A stretch of DNA of 64,000 bases from Zymoseptoria tritici IPO323. Its lineage: Eukaryota; Ascomycota; Dothideomycetes; Mycosphaerellales; Mycosphaerellaceae. Every line of letters begins with the position of its first letter. Positions within the stretch are counted from its first letter, which is position 1. The stretch covers positions 62,001-126,000 of the forward strand of contig NC_018207.1 of NCBI RefSeq assembly GCF_000219625.1, given 5' to 3'. The translations under genes and the position numbers were made by a program. Below the pieces are notes generated by a model. That model was not told where the DNA came from. It saw nothing but the letters and a program-made list of their open reading frames with translations, and did no database searches. Shown one piece after another: positions 1-12,823 of this stretch.

Positions 1-1205
1 CACGTGTAGACACCTCATCTGCACGAAGTCTGCTCCTCCATTCAGCACCTCCTCTGGATCGATATGTTTGCTCTTATCCTGCTTCTCCAGCTTCTCCGTG
101 CTCTTTCTCGCTTCCTCCTTCAAGGTCTTCTTCCTCTACTCTTGCGGACCTCATACCACCTACTCTTGCGGACCTCATACCACCCATCAAGCCCCTCACA
201 CCTCCAAGCCAGAATCTTCCTCATCAATGCACCTGCCACAGCAGAAGCTCCACTGGAACTACAATGTAGAATGTAAGCCAAGACGTCAGTTTTCATCCCC
301 GGAACAGCCGGCGACGATCTGAATCCAGCAAAAGGTGCGGCTTTCATATCTGATCGGAGTCTTGGAGGACGCTTGCTTGAGCCACAACCCTGGCTATCAT
401 CTCCGAGCGGAGACTTTGCCATAGACTGTAGTGCGTGGCTCTATTCTCATTGCCCATGACGTGCCGATATACGATGTAGACGCAGTAGTGGAGCGCAGAT
501 CGTGGAAGTGCGTGTCGGCAAGAAGTCCCGTCGGTCGACCTCCCACGTTTCTCGAAAGCCAGAACGGTGCCTGAGGTTGCCCGCTCACGACCTCCTGCAC
601 CGCCAACAGTGTGGTGCTATGTCAAAAGCAGTAATCACACCACCATCGCTGCCTCATCCTCGCGCGAGAGTGTGATCCAGCCGTTGATGCGCGAGCGTGA
701 TCGTTGCAGCCGTTGGCTAGACCCTCGGACAAGCAATTACACGAGAACTCAGAATCGATAGTTCGACTATCGTTAGCGGTCACGATTTTAGTGGAACAGG
801 GGAATGAAATTGAGTCAAATTAGAGGATGCGTCCAATGGGTGGAGAGTGAGTAGACGGGATAGGGAGTCTGACTGGTGTGGTTGGAGTACGGTTTATCAA
901 TACTGTTCAAAAGGCATGTTGTAGACTTTGGATCATGTGAGGAAGGAGTCAAGCAATTGTTTTTCATTACATATCAACACATACACGAAGCGTCCACGAT
1001 CAACAACAACCAGAGGTGAAGTAGTAATGTAGAAGAAGTTATATGAAAGTGTAAGAAAAAAAGTAAAAGGATATCTCGTCGCTCTTTCCCTCGCTGTACA
1101 AATATCAGAGCAGGCTTGTCATCAAAGTCGTGCTTGCCGTGCAGTGTATCCCAAAATGAATTGCTTTCCCTTCCCTCCCTATCCTCCTTCACAAGCTACC
1201 ACACT
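1..1205. other. Left-edge stretch without a supportable gene
   Basis: Several overlapping short open frames exist on both strands, but none has a recognisable domain, signal peptide or convincing splice structure. The only distinct structure is a perfect 24-bp tandem duplication (listed separately). The segment from about 780 to 1200 lies downstream of the minus-strand secreted-protein gene and is probably its 3' flank. Confidence 0.5.
137..184. repeat. 24-bp perfect tandem duplication
   Basis: Two adjacent identical 24-bp units, 137-160 and 161-184, each beginning TACTCTTGCGG and ending ATACCACC. No coding context could be established. Confidence 0.9.
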
Positions 1206-2396
1206 CTAAGCGGCAGACGGGTACGAAGCAGGCACAGGCTGCACGTACGCGGTGCTGACCGCCTCCGTTGTCGTGGCAGGGCCGGAGGTGGCGTAGTATG
1301 GTGGGTATGAGGCGGCCTCGGTGGTGGAGGACGAGGCTGGGTATGTCGCCTCAGCGGTGGAGGAGGAAACGGAAGAGGTAGCGTAGAATGGAGGGTATTC
1401 AGCCGAACCAGTCGAGGACGATGGGTACGCAGCGGCAGTCGATTGGTAGGTCGCCTCAGCGGTCGAGGTCGAGTAGGCCTCCTCGCAGTCATCAGTCGCG
1501 GTCTTGGTGTAAGTCACGAAGCCGGAAGAAGTGGCGTTGTATCCAGCGGGGATCGTCATGCTTGGGTACTGGCCAGGGGCGACCGGGGTGTTGGCGGGCT
1601 GAGTGGGGTGGGCATCAGCAGGAGCGGTCGAGGAGCCAGATGCTGGCGCAGTGACGTAGACCTTCACAATCTCGGTGACGGTGACGGTCGTGGGAACGCA
1701 GACCTCGGCGGTGGAGGATGGGTAGACGGTCACGAAGTTGGTCTGGGTGGAGGTCTTTGTCTCGGTGTTGTAAGATGGTGCGGTCTCAACAACGGACGAT
1801 GAGGTCTCGGTGGGTTGATCGACGTAGACGGTCTTGGTGATCAAGACGGTGGAGATCTTCTTGATGGTCGAGGTGTAGAGCTCGCCGCCGGAAGAGTAGG
1901 TCACTGGCACATCGTAAACGTAGGTGCTGGCCTGGGCAGGTGCAGTGACAACAGCGCTGGACACGCCCTGGCTGGATGACGAAGAGTACACTGCTGGGTA
2001 AGTCGGGCCAGCGGTCGAAGTGCTCTCGGTCGCGGAGGTGGAAGCGCTCTCAGTCGCGGACTTGGTAGCCTCAGTCTCGGTCTCTGTGCAAGTGGTAGAG
2101 GTCGATTCAGTGGCCGAAGCCGAAGCCTCGCTGGAGGTGGAATAGACCGATGGGTAGGTCGCCTGCGCCTCGGAGGTGGAGCTCGCCTGAGCCTCAGAAG
2201 AGGTAGCGTAGTATTCCGGAACGGAAGAGGAGGCGACGTATGCCGGAGCGACGGGCGCGGCGGAGGAAGAAGTAGCGTAGTAGTACGCTGGCGCAGCTGG
2301 TGCGGAAGAGGACTGCGCGACGTAGCCCGGAGCTTGGTTGGGAAGGGCGGAAACGCCGGCCGCGAGGGCAGCAGCGAAAGCGATCTTGGAGTACAT
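1206..2396 (-). CDS. Secreted Ser/Thr/Tyr-rich cell-wall-type protein
   Basis: Single-exon gene for 396 aa. The N-terminus (MYSKIAFAAALAAGVSALP) is a clear signal peptide with a likely cleavage after VSA. The rest is low complexity: long Ser/Thr/Ala tracts with repeated Tyr-containing blocks of the type YYATSS and TYPSVYSTSS in both halves. A more ordered central part (about residues 165-275) carries valine-rich TVTVTEIVKVYVTAP-like segments. Ser/Thr density suggests heavy O-glycosylation and a cell-wall or extracellular location. The C-terminus lacks a terminal hydrophobic segment, so a GPI anchor is not supported. Fungal surface proteins of this composition evolve fast, so homology should be judged on the central block. 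Enzymatic function is not evident. The start is the first in-frame ATG and immediately precedes the signal peptide. Confidence 0.85.
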   Translation of the reverse strand: MYSKIAFAAALAAGVSALPNQAPGYVAQSSSAPAAPAYYYATSSSAAPVAPAYVASSSVPEYYATSSEAQASSTSEAQATYPSVYSTSSEASASATESTSTTCTETETEATKSATESASTSATESTSTAGPTYPAVYSSSSSQGVSSAVVTAPAQASTYVYDVPVTYSSGGELYTSTIKKISTVLITKTVYVDQPTETSSSVVETAPSYNTETKTSTQTNFVTVYPSSTAEVCVPTTVTVTEIVKVYVTAPASGSSTAPADAHPTQPANTPVAPGQYPSMTIPAGYNATSSGFVTYTKTATDDCEEAYSTSTAEATYQSTAAAYPSSSTGSAEYPPFYATSSVSSSTAEATYPASSSTTEAASYPPYYATSGPATTTEAVSTAYVQPVPASYPSAA

Positions 2397-2596
2397 TTTG
2401 ATTGGATTGGGTGGTTCGGGGATCGGGAAAGGAGTTCCGGAGAAGAGGCAACACGCGTAGAAGTGAATGTGGTAGTGCTAAAGAGCGTAAGAGTCCCGAG
2501 AGACGAAAAATGAGAGTGAGAGTGCTGCGAAGAGTGAGGAATCCGATGAAGAAGGGAGAGAGAAGAGGAGCAAACGTCGCCGGGCAGGGTATGGAA

Positions 2597-2608
2597 GTAT
2601 CTATATGG
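2597..2608 (-). promoter_or_regulatory. TATA-like box upstream of the Ser/Thr-rich gene
   Basis: Read on the minus strand the sequence is CCATATAGATAC, about 200 bp upstream of the ATG at 2396. The intervening leader is pyrimidine-rich on the coding strand, as is common in highly expressed fungal genes. Position and composition only; no factor site was recognised. Confidence 0.3.
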
Positions 2609-2809
2609 GTGGGAGATGAGGACGGCATGGGTAGCGCCCATCTCTCTGGCCGTCTGGGCTGGACAGGCAACGGGAACAAACAGCGGAGGAGTTGGTCGAT
2701 GGGTTTGCCCCTGTCGACTCGTCCGCGCAATTTCGATAGAAGCAGTGGGCTTAAAGTTAATCTGGAGGATTCCAGCGGGCTGATTGGTTGGTACCTGCAT
2801 GACAAGTGA

Positions 2810-5800
2810 GAGTGGCGTCGTCGGTCAACCTTGTCCTAGCCGTCCCAAGCCTGTTCCTGCCGTAGCGTGGTCCATCCTAGACGACCACCGCAGGTACCCG
2901 CCAACGGCTCGAGGCGCAGATATGATTGAACACGAGAGACTTCCCGCTTTTATTCGCGAGCGGCAGACGAAGAACAAAGTTCACAATGTGAGCGCGAAGC
3001 CTTCGTGGCGGACTATTGGCAACGCCTGATCGAAAGTCATTTCACTGCTCATCTCGTGGATCATTCAGGTGACGAAGATGCGAGGGAGGCTGATCAGGAG
3101 ACTGGTCGGATGTTCGTGTTGCTGATGAGCTGGAGCGAGATGAATTGCACGCGGCGCTGAGAAGAAGCGAGTGATAAGAGTCTGGACCTCACAAACTCAA
3201 GGATGCTGTGGAGTCAGTCTTATTTCCATCCTCGCTATGCCCTTGCAAACTGCGAAACCCCATGCATATCATTTGTGCTGGCTTCGTTGGCGGGCGACAG
3301 GCGGGCCCAGTGTCCGAGCTCGCGAGCGGTAGCCGTAGCCAGGGGTCCATCAAGTCCAGCCCTCGCCCGCACGCAATAGTTCTGCAAACAGGCGTCAATC
3401 TCCGTGGCATCCGCATCTGAAGCCAGATGCACTCACTCTCGTCTCCGTGTGCTCGAAATAACACCTGTCGGAACTAAAAGATATACTACAAGTCCCACCA
3501 GCTGTCGATCGAGACCCCACCTAATTTGTGCAAACCACGCCGGTCGCACGTTGAAGTGGAGAAGACGCGGAGAGACACAGCATGAGACTCCGCATCTGCA
3601 GTGCGACAGAAGATGCGACTTTTCTTCCCGTCATCCTGCGGGAACCGGCCGCATGGATCCGCCTGTTTCTTGACCGTTTCATAGTGAACAGCCCATGTAC
3701 AGTAAACGGATTATTCTGAGCGCGGGAAATCATCGGTTCTGCATACGCCATGCACAGCATTTTCCCACATGGCATAGAGAGGAACGGTGGTTGTCATCTC
3801 AACCAGACAACGGTCTCTTCGGCAGTGAATGCCGAATGCTGTATTCTTCACGTATTCGCATTTGACGAACAGCTCGCTGCATCTCTTGCTTCTTCTTCCT
3901 CCTCTTCTCGACCTGCCCATCTCCGCTCTGGCCTCTAACCCTGCCCTCCCTCTCCTAATCGAGATTACAGACACCACCTTGCCCCTGTAAAATCAGCCGC
4001 ACTATCCGAATCTCCGTAGCGCGCAAAATATCCTCCGGCCCGGCAGTGGAGTCCAGAATCTCCAGCCCACTCCACTCTTCTCAATTGGGCAGCTTGTACA
4101 CGCAGCGATTTCCGAACAACGCCCTCATATGCCCACCGAACAAGCAATCCACAGCATACACTCATCAACAAAGTTCATATCCGTCCGTGTGGCAACGTCT
4201 GCGAGGGCACCGCGAGCGGCGAGTCCTGCGATGACCACGATGAGATGAGATCGCCATCTGATCAGCGCTTGGCGGCTTTGCACTGAAAGATTTTGAGTTC
4301 AGCCACCTTTCGTGTTGGGGAAGCTGGACGGAAGTGCGATTTCGGGACACGCGTATGTACCTCGCATATGCGCAGCTACCGTGTCGTGCGTTGGTATTAT
4401 TGCTTGTTCTTCCTCGGTGAGGACGGTTGAGCTCGAGTCGGAGAACGGCAGATGCGGAGGTATACATATTCGCTGATCCCGCCGCCTGCGCACAGCTTAA
4501 GAGGGAAAGGAGGCAACGACCTGCCGCTCGACCCTGTCGACTTCATCCTTCTTGAATCCCTCTTGCAGTGCGGGAGAGCTCACTTTGCGCTCAGCGCATG
4601 ACAGGTCTCCTTGCATCTCCAGTCGCCGCCTGTCGTCCATGTGCGGGACACATGGCCTTACGCTGCGGAGCACATTCCCTTCGTAGCACTACCTTGATTC
4701 GCGCACGAGATCGACCTTACCGAACCACCTCGCTCGAATACCGCATCTCGCTCCTCACTCCTCGGACCTGCTCCCACCCAGCCCATCCAGAGCCTCTCTC
4801 TTCACCTTCGTGTAGCTTTGAGCCGTACTCTGGACAAGACAGGCCTAGACGAGCTGCGCAAGAAGATCTTGATGGCAGGGCAGGCGACCGGGCATCAGGT
4901 CAGGCTGCGGCGTGGAGGAGCGATTGGATAAACCCACGGCAGACACGGACATCGATAAGCGGAGGAGATATATCTGCTCCAATGCGATTTACCTGCCGCT
5001 CTTCTGTCCTTGAACGCCGGCTCTGCCCTACGGGATGCCAAAGGATGCCCGTGACTCTTCGTCGGCCTGTTGAGCTAACAGGGATCGTTAAACAAAGTGT
5101 CTAGCGAATCTCAAAGCGGTAGGTTTCTCGAAACCTAGACAGCAAACGGAGTACTTGGCGAAGGATGTCATGCCTCGAGCGTGTCTGGGCGTCCATTGTA
5201 CCGTTTTCCTCAGCGCCTGTGCTGGTTTACGGCCACAGCAGGCGGCAAGACAACAACGACATCTCCAATGGACAGCAGAGTGTGTGGCTCGTCGATGCTG
5301 TTAGCAAAACTTGAACATCTCATCGAGAAGTCTTTCCTCGTCCTCGTGCGTGTGTTAAAGAAGAGACCCGTCGATTCTCTTTGCCTCAATTATGGCGGCG
5401 GCTCCTTGAGATCTTGCGTTTCGAGGCGTGCAATCACGTTCGAAGTTATAATACCATGCACAAAAGCCAGCCTTGCAGGCAGTCATCATCCCAGTGCCTT
5501 CCAGCGATAGCATTGACCATCTTCCACCAATGACGATTCCAACACCTATCCTCTGGACAATCATTCTCCCATATACCGTCTGTTGAGCTCTCTATCATCG
5601 GCGATCAGGGAAGGCTATGCAGTTTACGCTACACGTCGGCGTACATTATCCCGAATGGCAGCGAGTAGCGTCCTCAACGGCGCGTTCTCGATGTCGAACA
5701 GACTCCCCATGATGAGGCTGGAGGATCAAGTTGTGCCGAGAGATGGAAGTGGAGGACCCCGACCGTCCGTCTGCAGGTCAAACCTTATCTCCAGGTCTCC

Positions 5801-6288
5801 CCCACGATTCGTGGAGTCGATTCATCCGGTGCACACGAACTTTATCCGGCTGGTAACTCACCCCACTCCTCACTCGCCGCCGTCCGGCTCGGCCTAGCTC
5901 TTTCATCACGGTGGTAAGGGTTGATTGCGACTCTGCGCGTGTTACCTCATCGCTGCTAGAAAAGTTGACGAGCCTCGTTCTTCTCTTCAACAACACATCG
6001 ACACCTCTACCACCAATCGAGATCTCGTCACGCAAGCGTCTGACGGAGCAGCACATCCCTGCTGACCATCAAACGGACGAATCGTTCGCCTCAGATATCG
6101 GAAGAATTACTTCCCTCCTTCTTCCTCTCACCAACAGCTTCTTATCAACCATCCTTATCCCTTGAAGGACAGCTTCGCGTTCCACATCTTTCGTGGAACT
6201 TGAGACTTTTCAGTCCTACCAGCAATGTGTGTTGAGCTCGGACGATCGAGTGCCCAGCAGACCCGACGATCCCATAGCACCCACCTAG
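2810..6288. other. Long intergenic stretch, no supportable gene
   Basis: About 3.5 kb of normal-composition DNA. The open frames here (up to 178 codons, for example 4568-5104 plus) have arginine/serine/proline-rich products without domains, signal peptides or coherent splice partners. I see no tRNA, rRNA or transposon remnant. It may contain a non-coding transcript or a gene too unusual to recognise. Confidence 0.4.
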
Positions 6289-6458
6289 GTGAGCAGCGGT
6301 CCAGCATTCCAACCATGACGAGCCTAAGAGATGGGTGCTAACCCACTCGTGCAGGGCACGGCGCGAGCGATATCTCCATCAGGTGACAGGCAGTCGCGAA
6401 GGCTTAGAACTACAACTACAACACCAACTTCCTACCACCAGGCTTCGACGATATCAAC

Positions 6459-8489
6459 ATGGCCGTGGGTATCGAGAGTCTCACTGCTTTGAAAGCCTTG
6501 CGGGTGTCAGGTCACCAGCTTCCGCGACTGCTTGTCATGTTTGACCACGGCCAGGAGTGGATCGCGCGCCTGATCGCCGATGTTCTGGGATATACTTGTC
6601 GCTTCGTGGACGAGGAGAGTGCTATGGGATCGTTGGGAGAGGTGGCGGTCATTGGGGTTGAGGGTTGCAACGTGCGAGATGTCAAGGGACTTGACCGGGT
6701 TGTTCTCGCAACGCACTGCATTGATGAGGGAGAGAGGGATGGAAAGCTAATTCAAGCTTGCGACTATGAGTTCTTATACTCCCAAAACGACCCAGCGACA
6801 AGTCGCAAGGAGCTGGTGAGGTTCTTGGGTTTTACTCTAGGACAAGCCAAACCTCACGACGAGATCAGCCGCAAGCAACGCTCGACCATGCTCTCACTTG
6901 CCTTACCGGACGTTCGCCGGGCCCTCCCCGATCTGGACATCGTCTCCATCGGCGCGGACGCAATCGAGCTGCGAGTGGACTTGCTCCGTGACACGACAGG
7001 CGACGGCCAGTACGATTTCATCCCGAGTCTGGAGTTCGTAGGCGAGCAGGTGATGTTGTTGAGGCAGCGGACTGACCTTCCCCTCGTCTTCACGATTCGC
7101 CCCACCAACGGGAATGGCCGCTTCCCAACCGATAATCCGGAGCTGTGCTACTCTTACCTCCGCAAGGCGATCCAGTGGGGATGTGAGTACATCGAAATCG
7201 AGGGCTCGATGCCGGAGGTGATCCGTCGGAAGTTGGCTGCAGAGAAGGGAAACACTAAGATCATCTCTTCGTGGTATGATCTTTCAGGAGCTTTCATGTG
7301 GAGTTCGCCTGTGGCTGAGAGGCTGTTCAGACTTGGCGCGGTGTACGGAGATGTCGTCAAGATGGTGGCGGGTACGAAGACGCATGATGAGAATTACGAG
7401 CTGGAGAGCTTCCGGTCGATGGTGCAGAGGGACTACCCGCAAGCATTGTTCTGTGGGGTGAATGTGGGCGCTGTTGGACAACCTTCCCGGACGATAAACA
7501 AAGTCTTAACTCCGATCACCCATCCGCTGCTGAAAGGCAACGCAGCTCCAGGCGAGATGAACGCTGCTCAGGTATGGAGGCATCCCAGATTATCGCATAA
7601 TCTTTCACTGACCGCAACCTTCTAGATCAACTCCACCTTGTGCGCTACCTCCCACCTCTCAGCCCTTAACATCTACGCCTCCTCCTATAAACACCACCAC
7701 ACGGCCAACTTCTACACGCAGTGCTTGAACGAGCTCTCCCTCCCGTACACCCTCCACACTACATCGCCAGCCAACCTATCAGCCTCCCTCGGCCGACCAA
7801 ACTTCGGCGGCTGCACGATCACACCTTCGCTCTCCGTCAAACAGACTCCTTGCCTCCCGACTCTCTCCGCCGCCGCATCTTCAATCGGCAAGGTCGATGC
7901 CATTACCGTGCTGTCCACTTCCGGTGCCGAACCCCTCCTCGCCGACAACCTGACCTACCGCGCCATCCTTAGCACCCTGACATCCGCATTTGTTCCCTCC
8001 GCTTACACTTCTCGCTCCGCCATCGTCCTCGCCAACAACGAGTCCTCCGCTGCGGAAGCGCTCTACGCGTTGGGAATTCTGGGAGTTGCTACAATCTACA
8101 CGATCGGATTCGAAGCTACGAGTGGCATTGAGAATGTGATGACCAAGAGGATTGGTGGACTGGAAGAGCTGAGTCGCATCGAGGAACCCGTCGTTGTCAT
8201 CACCGCTTTGCCGGCCCGACAGGCGAAGTGCATTGCGCCGGTGCTGACGCTTCTCGCCGAGGTGGGAGTGAAGGGTACGACAAGGGATGATAGGGCTCGA
8301 GGGGTATTGCTTAACTTGGAAGGAAAGGGAACGTCAGAGGCGGCAGAGATTGCAGAGCATCTGGGATGGAAGACTTTCGATGCGGTGGATGTACAGTGTC
8401 GATTCGTGGCGGAGACGCTGAGGCAGGTTTGTGGGGTAAGAGTACCGATTGAGGTCGTGCAGAGAATGGGTGGATGTGTGATTGCTTGA
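6459..8489 (+). CDS. Quinate-pathway repressor-like protein (QutR/qa-1S type)
   Basis: Two exons, 6459-7571 and 7626-8489, with a 54-nt phase-0 intron (GTATGG...CTAG), giving 658 aa. The order matches the C-terminal three domains of the AROM protein. Residues about 20-130 are a shikimate-kinase-like domain whose Walker A loop is replaced by FDHGQEW. About 135-375 is type I dehydroquinase. About 375-658 is shikimate-dehydrogenase-like. The dehydroquinase part keeps the E-L-R signature (E170, R172) and Schiff-base Lys position (K301), but the catalytic His position is Tyr (SSWYD, Y273). In the dehydrogenase part the SPxxHSxSP and TIPLK signatures are not conserved. This fits a regulator that senses pathway intermediates rather than an enzyme, as known for N. 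crassa qa-1S and A. nidulans QutR. It is shorter than those (over 900 aa). A likely 5'-UTR intron lies at 6289-6354 (GTGAGC, branch GCTAAC, CAG). No other quinate gene is adjacent. Confidence 0.85.
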
Positions 8490-10250
8490 GTAAGAGGAGG
8501 TTTTCATGCTGTCGAAAGGAAGGAATGTGGCTGATTGACATTCATCGCGCTCGTCTTCTGGTTGTTTGTCCGGATTGGACTGCTTTGCCCTTCGTACGCA
8601 CACCGGACGCTCTTGGTGCCGCGAGTACATACTTGTTACTGCTTCGCTCTCCTCTGACAACACTTCTCACCACCTGTCGAACGAATCGCAGCCTGTTCAA
8701 TCTCGGGCTTCTTCCGGCATACCCACGTTTGCATCAGTCGATTGCCGTGGCACATTGGAGACAATTTCGACTTCCGAACCTCGTGAAGTCGTTCAGGCAA
8801 CCCATTCGGAAGACCGGTAGTCCCCCACCGGAGCGGCCGCCGAACACGAGGCATCCGACCCCAGATCGTCGCGCTTGCATAGACTTTGCGCCCTGACCGA
8901 ACCTCGTAGGCTTCTTTTAATCATGTGGCTTCGCGCTTGCAAGGTATTTAGCCGGAGATTAGGCTGGACCATGGACCATTGTTGCACCGTGTTGATGATG
9001 GAGCGATGACTCGAGAACCTGTAGTAGAACCTCATGAGCCCAGAGATGTCTCATGTTCATTGTTGAGACTTGGACATTGTTGGAACTTGCGGTGTAGGAG
9101 ATCAGGCATGTGGGGAAAAGCGGCAATATCGCGGTTCGACTCCAGCACACGAACGTGTGTATAGAAATACCCGCCGCCATCATTTCTTCGTCAATCTCAC
9201 CCGACGGACTTCTTCCTCCACACCAGGGTACGCATAGACGAGCTCCTCGATCGGGCGCAACACCACGCACCGCATGACATCAAGTCTCTGCCGGAGTCCC
9301 AAGCAATGGGTCATTTCGATTCGTCTGATGAGCACGAGCCGGGATTAGACTACCTCGCACATATTGATCATTGCTAGATCTTGGTCCGCTCCCCTCGGAA
9401 TCGCTCCGAACTCAGACTCTTCCCCCGCATTTTTCTTTCCTTCGCTTCCTTTCGCATGGATCATCATGGACCGGATTTGTTCCAGAAGATTTCGATGGTA
9501 CTCAGGAACAAGCGGTGAATCGTGGAGAGGTCTTCGGCGGCCGACGCAAGCGAGAGGGAAGCCGCACTGCGAGGTCATCGACTCGTTTGTAATTGAGATT
9601 CGTCCATTCGCTGCCTCCTGGCCGAAAGAAGGAGGTAAGCATGAGCATATAAGCATGCTGCTGCGATGTCATCACGACCCTCTTCCCCACACAGAATACG
9701 CACGAAGCAAGACTTGGTGGCTTGAAGGGAAGCAATACGCCTCTTTCTGGTCTCCAGTGGGGTCAAACTCCGAGCCGTTTTCAGGAACGCAATGTAATGT
9801 TCCATGTTGCGTGAACCGCGTGACCGACAGGAAGACCCTTTTCGACCAGCATGCCATGTACCCCGCCCTCGTATCCTGCTAGGATCCCGAATTTGGTTGA
9901 TCTCATGGTCTGCACATGGACAGCAAGGGTGGAGCTTTCTCGCTCTCCCTGGCTTCTTCTTCTCGGTGGTCGCGGTAGCTCCTCCTCTTTCCAGGGACCG
10001 ACATGCGGTTAGTTTGGGTTAGATGGCTCGGCTCCACACCCAGCTCCAAGTTGCGACGTTCTTTTGATGATCTACTGGCGTCAAAGCTCCCGCGCGTGGT
10101 CCTCTCTCTGGCCCTCTGCTTCCTTCCATTCTCTCTCATTGCCGATCCGCTGTTCTGCTCTTATATCCTTTCACGTCATACCACATCCTACCGACGCACT
10201 GGCAATTGTGTATACGGCATGCTGCTTGCTAGAAGAGACTCGCCAGCTTC
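8490..10250. other. Intergenic stretch, no supportable gene
   Basis: Lies between the quinate-repressor-like gene and the Zn2Cys6 regulator. Open frames reach 172 codons (9364-9882 plus) but have no recognisable domain and overlap equally long frames on the other strand. The last few hundred bases are presumably the promoter and leader of the regulator at 10251. Confidence 0.4.
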
Positions 10251-12823
10251 ATGACCACGATGGCCGGTGCTCAGCCAGGCACTGGCGATGTTCAGCTCGC
10301 GATGCAAAGGCCGATCAATCGTCTCCCAGTGAGGAAATTGAGCAAGGATTCAAAGGAGACCATGAATTGCAAGAGCTGTCGGAAGCGGAAGGTGGGTCAT
10401 GAGAGGAATGAGAAGTAACCACACAGAAGCTAAAACTGTTCAGATCAAATGCAATCGAATGAAGCCGAGCTGTGAGGCCTGTCAGGTCTTCAATTGTGCT
10501 TGCATCTATGGTCAGTAATTTCTCGACAATTCAAACGACAACGGCTGACCGCGAGGTTCAGACGCAATACCGAAGAAACGTGGACCAAAAACCGACGTTC
10601 TGGAGGCTCTTCTGAAACGAGTGAATGGATTGGAAGCTCGACTGAAAGAGGAGCAAAAATCATCATCACCGGAAGCAGAGTCCGCCGGGTCTGCCAATGA
10701 AGGCTATGAAACAGGTCCGAATGCAGAATTCAAATTCGAACGACGAAATACCGCTCCTCAGCCTGCATTGTCAGAATCCGCGAACATTCGCTCCTGGGTC
10801 CAGGAAACCGCACCTCCACAACAAGAACAGATTGCATTCACGAACGCCCTCCTCGACACCTACTTCGCCCGCCTCCACAACAAGCCGTTCTATGTCCTTG
10901 ATGAGAGCGCCACTCGTGCCCGATTCCGAGATGGCCGCCTTCCGGTGTTCCTTGTCAACGCTCTCCACGCAGTCACCAGCCGCGTCGTGCCTCATCTCTT
11001 CGGCGGATATCAAGCAGCCATCCAGTTCAGTCAGCTGCACGCCGATCGCTCACGCTCACAAATCGATGTCGACGAGCCGAACGTCGAGAATCTGCAGGCT
11101 TTGCTCCTTTTGGCCACGGCGTACTATCAAAATGGCAAAGGCAAGAAGTCGCAGATGGTGTTGAACCACGCCATTAGTATGGCGTACGCGTTGAATCTGC
11201 ATATTGAGCTGCCAGAGGATTTGAGGATAGCTTCGTCGGAGAGGGAAGGGAGAAGGAAGCTGTTCTGGACCTGCTATGCGATGGACCGATTTCAGGTGAC
11301 TGGGTCGAAGAGACCGGCATTGATTGGAGATGAGTCCATTCATTTACGCTTGCCAGCGTGGAGACCGCTCGGGTCGCAGAACGTGATAGATGGCGATTTC
11401 TTCTCGAGCAGGTCGAGTATGTCGCACTCTTCCGGTATGTGATGAAAACTTGGACAATGAAGATGCATGCTAACACATACAAGGAGCATTGGGCGCCGCT
11501 CAAGGAATTGGAAGGATGCTCGTGGAAATCGTGAGGATACTCGGCGTCACCAACTGCTACATCCTCGCAGGGGGTGTCAAAGGCGACTCCCACTTTCCTT
11601 GGAACGCCCAATCTACCCTGTCGCGAATCCGAGCAGCTCTCGACGGCTGGTCCGCCGCAACGCAAGATGTCTTCGCCTCGATCAATAATCTCCTCACCTC
11701 TCCCGACGGCTCCAGTATCGTACTGAGCAAGTTAATATATCACCTCGTCCACTGCCTCATCTACCGACCTTTCCTCCCCATCGACCTCGCAGAACTGAAC
11801 GGCACGGGACAGAATCAATCCTGGCAAATCGAAGCAACAAACATCTGCTTTCATCACGCCAATGCCATCGCCGAACTCGTTCAGATGGGTCGTAACTCAG
11901 CTCTCCTCGACTGGCCATCGTTCGTTGGCTACTGCATCGCCACAGCAGGAACCATTCACATCCACGGCGTCCACTACATGTCCTATCACCCAAATGAATC
12001 ATACTACAAATCCGCCGACTACCTTTCAAGATCTATGGATCAACTTCTCGAACTCCGCGCCATCTGGGCAGGCGTGCAGCACCAAAGAGACACTCTGCAA
12101 CTCGTTTACTCCAGCCACGCAGAGCTCGTCAAAAACCTTTCCTCGAGTTCAACTCGCTATACCCCAGTCTTCCAAATGGAGGACTTCTTCGACCGTTACC
12201 GCGGTGCACCAATCGATGGGTCATATGTCACGTTCTTCGACATTATGATCGCAGACGGAACGCCCTTCGAAACAAGCTCCCGCCGCGACAGCGATCGATA
12301 CTCAGACGAAGCCAATCAACGACCCACCACCGCCTCCTACCCGTCTTCTCACATCCTCCACACAGCCAAGAAAACCCGCTCCGCGTCGACGAATACTCTG
12401 CCATACCCTTCGCCACGCTCAACGATCCGGGCGTCCATCGAATCGCACCCTTCTTCCTACGACCGCCCAGCAATCTCGAATTTGTCCTACTCCTCGGCGT
12501 CGACGGAGAACGTCGACTACGCCACCGCACTTGTGCAGCATCATTCTCACTCCTTACCCAACGTCCAGACCGGGAGTTCTAATACAAATGACTTCGCGGA
12601 CCATCACTTCAACGACTTCCATTTCTCGAACGACTTTAGCTTACAGCAAAGCGGAAGCACTGGGAGGGGAAGCGGGGCGGGAGATACGAGCAGTGTGGAG
12701 GAGGCGGAAGAAGATCCGTTTCTGACACTGCTCGGCACGCTTGGTGAGGGTGATTTGGGGGTTTTGGGGAGTGCGCAGACGATGGATCATGAGGGGATGG
12801 AGTTTGACTGGGGCATGGAGTAG
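10251..12823 (+). CDS. Zn2Cys6 fungal-specific transcription factor
   Basis: Four exons: 10251-10391, 10444-10510, 10562-11434 and 11484-12823, giving 806 aa; all introns are 49-52 nt with GT/AG ends. The Zn2Cys6 cluster spans residues 40-67 with cysteines at 40, 43, 50, 57, 60 and 67 (C-x2-C-x6-C-x6-C-x2-C-x6-C), and is split by the first intron right after the basic RKRK stretch. A basic linker (KKRGPK) and a short heptad-like dimerisation segment follow. Residues about 110-330 match the fungal_trans middle-homology region (cues [33 protein letters not shown]). The C-terminal 200 residues are Ser/Thr/His-rich with an acidic tail, typical of an activation region. It should be a nuclear regulator binding CGG-type half sites. 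The target pathway cannot be told from sequence. It does not overlap or pair with a metabolic gene cluster here. Confidence 0.9.

Noticed and set aside
1443..1802. Plus-strand frames overlapping the secreted Ser/Thr-rich gene
   Set aside because: Gly/Arg-rich antisense shadows of a repetitive coding region.
4568..5104. 178-codon plus-strand open frame
   Set aside because: Arg/Ser-rich product without domain, signal peptide or splice partner; typical of chance frames in GC-balanced fungal DNA.
9364..9882. 172-codon plus-strand open frame
   Set aside because: No recognisable domain and overlapped by comparable frames on the other strand.
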